A stretch of DNA of 38,728 nucleotides, from IMG/VR virus record IMGVR_UViG_3300006805_000015, positions 1-38,728 of that record; one strand, given 5' to 3'. Of the stretch, positions 36,700 to 38,728 are shown in pieces. Position 1 is the first letter of the stretch, and each line of letters begins with the position of its first letter. Position numbers and translations under genes: made by a program. Source of the stretch: a virus. The notes below the pieces were generated by a model. The model searched no databases and was not told the origin of the DNA. It saw only the letters and a list, made by a program, of their open reading frames with translations.

Positions 36700-37131
36700 G
36701 TGCGCACTTTTTTCCTCATTTTCGCCTCTTGTTTGACCGGATGCCTTCACCTGTCAGAAATCGACAACGACCCGCGCGAAGTCTGTGCCCGAACCGGCGA
36801 AGCGTACGAAGGCTTTACCGTGACGGGCCGCAACAAGAACGCTGAGGACGTCGGCCACATTCGTTGCAAGCGCGTCGAGACGGCCCAGGACAAATGCGAG
36901 CTCGCCGCGCAGGCGAAAATTAGTGCCGCAGCCCGAGCCCATGACGACAACTTCCGAGCGAAGTACGTCGCCGTCGGCGTGGGATACGCGCTCTACGTGG
37001 TGCCCGGAGTCGTGATGAAAATGATGTGGGATGACGAGAACACGCAGTCGTTGCGGGACGTGTCGAAACTCCGCACCGACGAGCTGACTCAATGCACGAA
37101 GGAGTTGGGCTCGCCGGCGACTGCACACTGA
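36700..37131 (+). CDS. Putative lipoprotein next to repressor, 143 aa
   Basis: GTG 36700 has a GGGAGGGG 5 bases upstream. The N-terminus VRTFFLIFASCLTGCLHLSE is a lipoprotein signal with a perfect LTGC lipobox; Cys15 would be lipidated. A hydrophobic stretch near residue 95 (YVAVGVGYALYVVPGVVMKM) follows. Five further Cys may form disulphides. Being downstream of the repressor, it is probably expressed in the lysogen, like superinfection-exclusion or conversion lipoproteins (inference). Confidence 0.75.
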   Translation: MRTFFLIFASCLTGCLHLSEIDNDPREVCARTGEAYEGFTVTGRNKNAEDVGHIRCKRVETAQDKCELAAQAKISAAARAHDDNFRAKYVAVGVGYALYVVPGVVMKMMWDDENTQSLRDVSKLRTDELTQCTKELGSPATAH

Positions 37132-37741
37132 CTTGACGGCGCACGCGACGTCGCGTAAATCTCCGCGCAGCCAATTCCGTTGTTTCCCTGCTTCCCCTTC
37201 TTGCCCGGAGGGGGAGCAACCATCAGACCTCAATTCCACACGTCAGCGACCGCTGAGCGGCCTCCGCTCGTCCAAAAGGCGCCCCCCCTCTCCCTTCCCT
37301 TCCTGCGGTCGTCGCCAAGAGCGCCGCGTTACGCGCGCGGCCAGGACCGACATCTTTGTCTCAACCGATTGTGGTTTAGTCGCGCCTTTTGCCAAACAGC
37401 TCGCGCCCTTCCCCCGCAGCTAAACAGCGCAGCGTTACTAAACACTCAATCGTTACGCCTATTTGCGTCTTGCCTGTGGAACCAGCGTCGCGTAGAAATC
37501 GCGGCGCCACAAGGTTTCCAAAAGCGCACGTTTCTCCCCTATCGATTACAGCCGCCTCGCGCGCGCTGCGTCGAAGAGCTCCCTCGGCCCCACCAAGGTG
37601 CGCTGAACTCGAAACCGTGTGGCAACGCTACGAGCCTGCCCTCGACGGTCGAGGGAGCTCCCTCTTTTGCGCCCCGTGTCCCGGATGCCTTCGCGCATGC
37701 CGGCTTGGCGGAGCATTGCCGACGAAAGGAAGCAACATTCG
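37132..37741. other. Gene-free region upstream of replication genes (610 bp)
   Basis: No reading frame here shows coding-like composition. It contains the perfect palindrome ACGCGACGTCGCGT (37143-37156), pyrimidine-rich tracts around 37187-37206 and 37284-37310, several TTTAG/CTAAAC motifs between 37370 and 37445, and the nested inverted repeats at 37639-37668. With a replication-initiation gene just downstream this is a candidate origin or a regulatory/non-coding-RNA region; no iteron array or multiple DnaA boxes were seen. Confidence 0.45.
37639..37668 (+). terminator. Nested palindromes with T-run
   Basis: CCCTCGAC-G-GTCGAGGG (37639-37655) overlaps GAGGGAGCTCCCTC (37651-37664), followed by TTTT (37665-37668). 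The two alternative hairpins share the GAGGG strand, and GAGCTCCCTC also occurs at 37576-37585. It looks like a terminator or attenuator 74 bases before the gene at 37742. Confidence 0.55.
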
Positions 37742-37972
37742 GTGAACGTTGAGCACCAACGACAACCGCGAATCGTGACGACTGCGCCGTCGCAGCCCAA
37801 GTGCTCATGCTGCGGTCAGAACGAGGCCGCCGGCGTGAGCCTGCACTCTGATCTAGTGACCACGCGCCGGATGCAGCGAAACGGCACGCACCCGCAGCCG
37901 CTACGCGCGGTGCTGTGTAGCGAATGTATCGATATCCGCAACGATTTCGTGCGCCGCGGAGGGACCCTATGA
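37742..37972 (+). CDS. Zinc-finger protein upstream of replication gene, 76 aa
   Basis: GTG 37742 has AAGGAAG about 10 bases upstream. The product contains KCSCCGQNEA and VLCSECIDIR, two CxxC pairs 36 residues apart, and is basic elsewhere. TGA 37970-37972 overlaps ATG 37969. The coupling to the replication gene suggests joint function; no family recognised. Confidence 0.65.
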   Translation: MNVEHQRQPRIVTTAPSQPKCSCCGQNEAAGVSLHSDLVTTRRMQRNGTHPQPLRAVLCSECIDIRNDFVRRGGTL

Positions 37973-38728
37973 GGGCATTGCTACGCGACGGGGTTTTTGC
38001 CCGCGCCGAGATAATCGATGCCGAACTCGGATGGCCCCGAGGGCTCGCCATCGGACGCCTCGCGTGTCTCTACGCCAAGGCGCAGGAAAACCGTGGCAAG
38101 AGCGTTGCAAAGCGTCGCCTCATCCTCGAGTGGGCATGCGTAGAGGAGCGTGACGGGCAGCAGTTCCTCGCGCTGTGCTGCCAACGGCGAGCGAACGACG
38201 ACGACGACGACGAGTCCGACCACATTCACATCTTGGAGGACCGGGGCGACGGCAGCTATTATATCGTTGGTAACCCCACAGAACTCGAACGCATCGAGAC
38301 CTTCAAGCAGCGAGCCAGCAGGGCTGGCAAAGCGAGCGGGAAGGTCCGCGCCGCGAAGCGCGACGAACGCATCGCGGCCCAGGCAGCGGCGCCGTTCGTC
38401 GCGGGGGACGAGGACGTCCGCGACCAGGAGAACGAACTCCAAGCTGAACTCCAAGCTCAACCTGGAGCGAACTCGGAGCGAGCTTCAAGCGCAACTCCAA
38501 ACGAACCCTCTTCCTGTTCCTTTACCTATTCCTCTGCCTTAACCGTTCTCCCCCCTAAGCCCCCCCGCGGCGACTGGCCGATAGGAGACGGCGGCCCTTC
38601 ACAGGCAGCGGAGGAGCAGCTCAGCCCCCGCAACGCCCGAGCCGCGCTCAAGCGCGCCGCGAGCCTCCTCGCGGCGAGGGCGGCTGCAGCTCGAATCAGA
38701 GGCGCGGACGAAGCCGGCGCGAAGGCCG
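37969..38728 (+). CDS. Putative replication-initiation protein, N-terminal part (continues at 1-359)
   Basis: ATG 37969 opens a 331-residue frame that crosses the genome junction. Residues about 1-60 are helical (FARAEIIDAELGWPRGLAIG, RLACLYAKAQENRGKSVAKR); then comes an acidic DDDDDESD loop and YYIVGNPTELERIETFKQRA SRAGKASGKVRA, a 'GN...E...RAS.AGK.S' pattern common in phage replisome-organiser and helicase-loader proteins. A Gln/Glu-rich and Pro-rich linker follows. No ATPase motif is visible. Identification rests on this pattern and on position. Confidence 0.5.
   Translation, partial: MRALLRDGVFARAEIIDAELGWPRGLAIGRLACLYAKAQENRGKSVAKRRLILEWACVEERDGQQFLALCCQRRANDDDDDESDHIHILEDRGDGSYYIVGNPTELERIETFKQRASRAGKASGKVRAAKRDERIAAQAAAPFVAGDEDVRDQENELQAELQAQPGANSERASSATPNEPSSCSFTYSSALTVLPPKPPRGDWPIGDGGPSQAAEEQLSPRNARAALKRAASLLAARAAAARIRGADEAGAKA
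38606..38728. repeat. Terminal direct repeat, right copy
   Basis: Identical to bases 1-123 and in the same reading frame; see the left copy. Confidence 0.93.

Noticed and set aside
37180-37752. 190-codon plus frame and a 118-codon frame in the gap before the replication genes
   Set aside because: Composition is Pro/Arg/Ser-rich, third positions are not G/C-biased and no start signal is seen, so the interval is better explained as non-coding.
1-38728. CRISPR array, insertion sequence or rRNA gene
   Set aside because: No regularly spaced repeats, transposase pattern with terminal inverted repeats or rRNA-like segments were found anywhere in the window.

Overview
The window is an essentially complete temperate tailed-phage (siphovirus-like) genome, linearised at an arbitrary point of a circular map. 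Bases 1-123 are repeated exactly at 38606-38728, and one open reading frame runs off the right end and resumes in frame at the left end, giving a unit of about 38,605 bp. Composition is strongly GC-rich, with codon third positions mostly G or C. Two predicted lipoproteins, an exported trypsin-like protease and a T7-type amidase suggest a Gram-negative, high-GC host (for example Myxococcota or Pseudomonadota). The sequence does not settle the host further.

Layout. (1) 35901-36240 is a divergent control region with a perfect inverted-repeat operator. Rightward from it come an XRE repressor (36241-36627) and a lipoprotein (36700-37131). (2) A 610-bp gene-free stretch with palindromes and pyrimidine tracts (37132-37741) precedes a zinc-finger gene and a putative replication-initiation gene (37969 to the end, continuing at 1-359). 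(3) 356-3299 is a tightly coupled string of small early genes: a Lar-like zinc ribbon, an XRE regulator, a methyltransferase-like protein with a PPC motif, a DUF6011-like protein and an excisionase. It ends in a tyrosine integrase (3304-4413) and an attP region holding the 3' end of a tRNA gene, bracketed by 17-bp direct repeats.

(4) 4790-9999 holds a small membrane protein, an HTH gene resembling a terminase small subunit, a ParB-like protein, a Mom-family DNA-modification enzyme, a second terminase-small-subunit-like gene, the large terminase and the portal. (5) 9996-13086 holds a DUF3310 protein, several tiny coupled genes, two possible neck/morphogenesis proteins and scaffold. (6) 13116-25676 is the structural block: major capsid, decoration, connector, tail terminator, tail tube, tail-assembly chaperones with a GGGAAAC -1 frameshift site, tape measure, tail-tip proteins and an S74-chaperone tail fibre. 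(7) 25676-29722 is an accessory and lysis block: lipoprotein, trypsin-like protease, membrane protein and amidase. A DnaQ-like exonuclease and a small HExxH protein follow.

(8) 35900-30854 is transcribed leftward. It holds a putative single-strand annealing protein next to a Gp157-family protein, an HNH-type protein and a run of very small zinc-ribbon and membrane proteins joined by ATGA, GTGA or TTGA overlaps.

How it works together (inference). The repressor controls a left early operon for recombination and host takeover and probably the right early genes. Int and Xis act at attP. DNA is probably protected by Mom-type adenine modification, possibly with other anti-restriction functions. 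Head, tail and lysis genes form one rightward late block whose few intergenic gaps carry GC-rich hairpins. The most notable points are the ParB-like/Mom module between two terminase-small-subunit-like paralogues, the exported trypsin-like protease, an EF-hand loop in a head-tail protein, the unusual number of tiny zinc-ribbon genes, and the frameshift signal.
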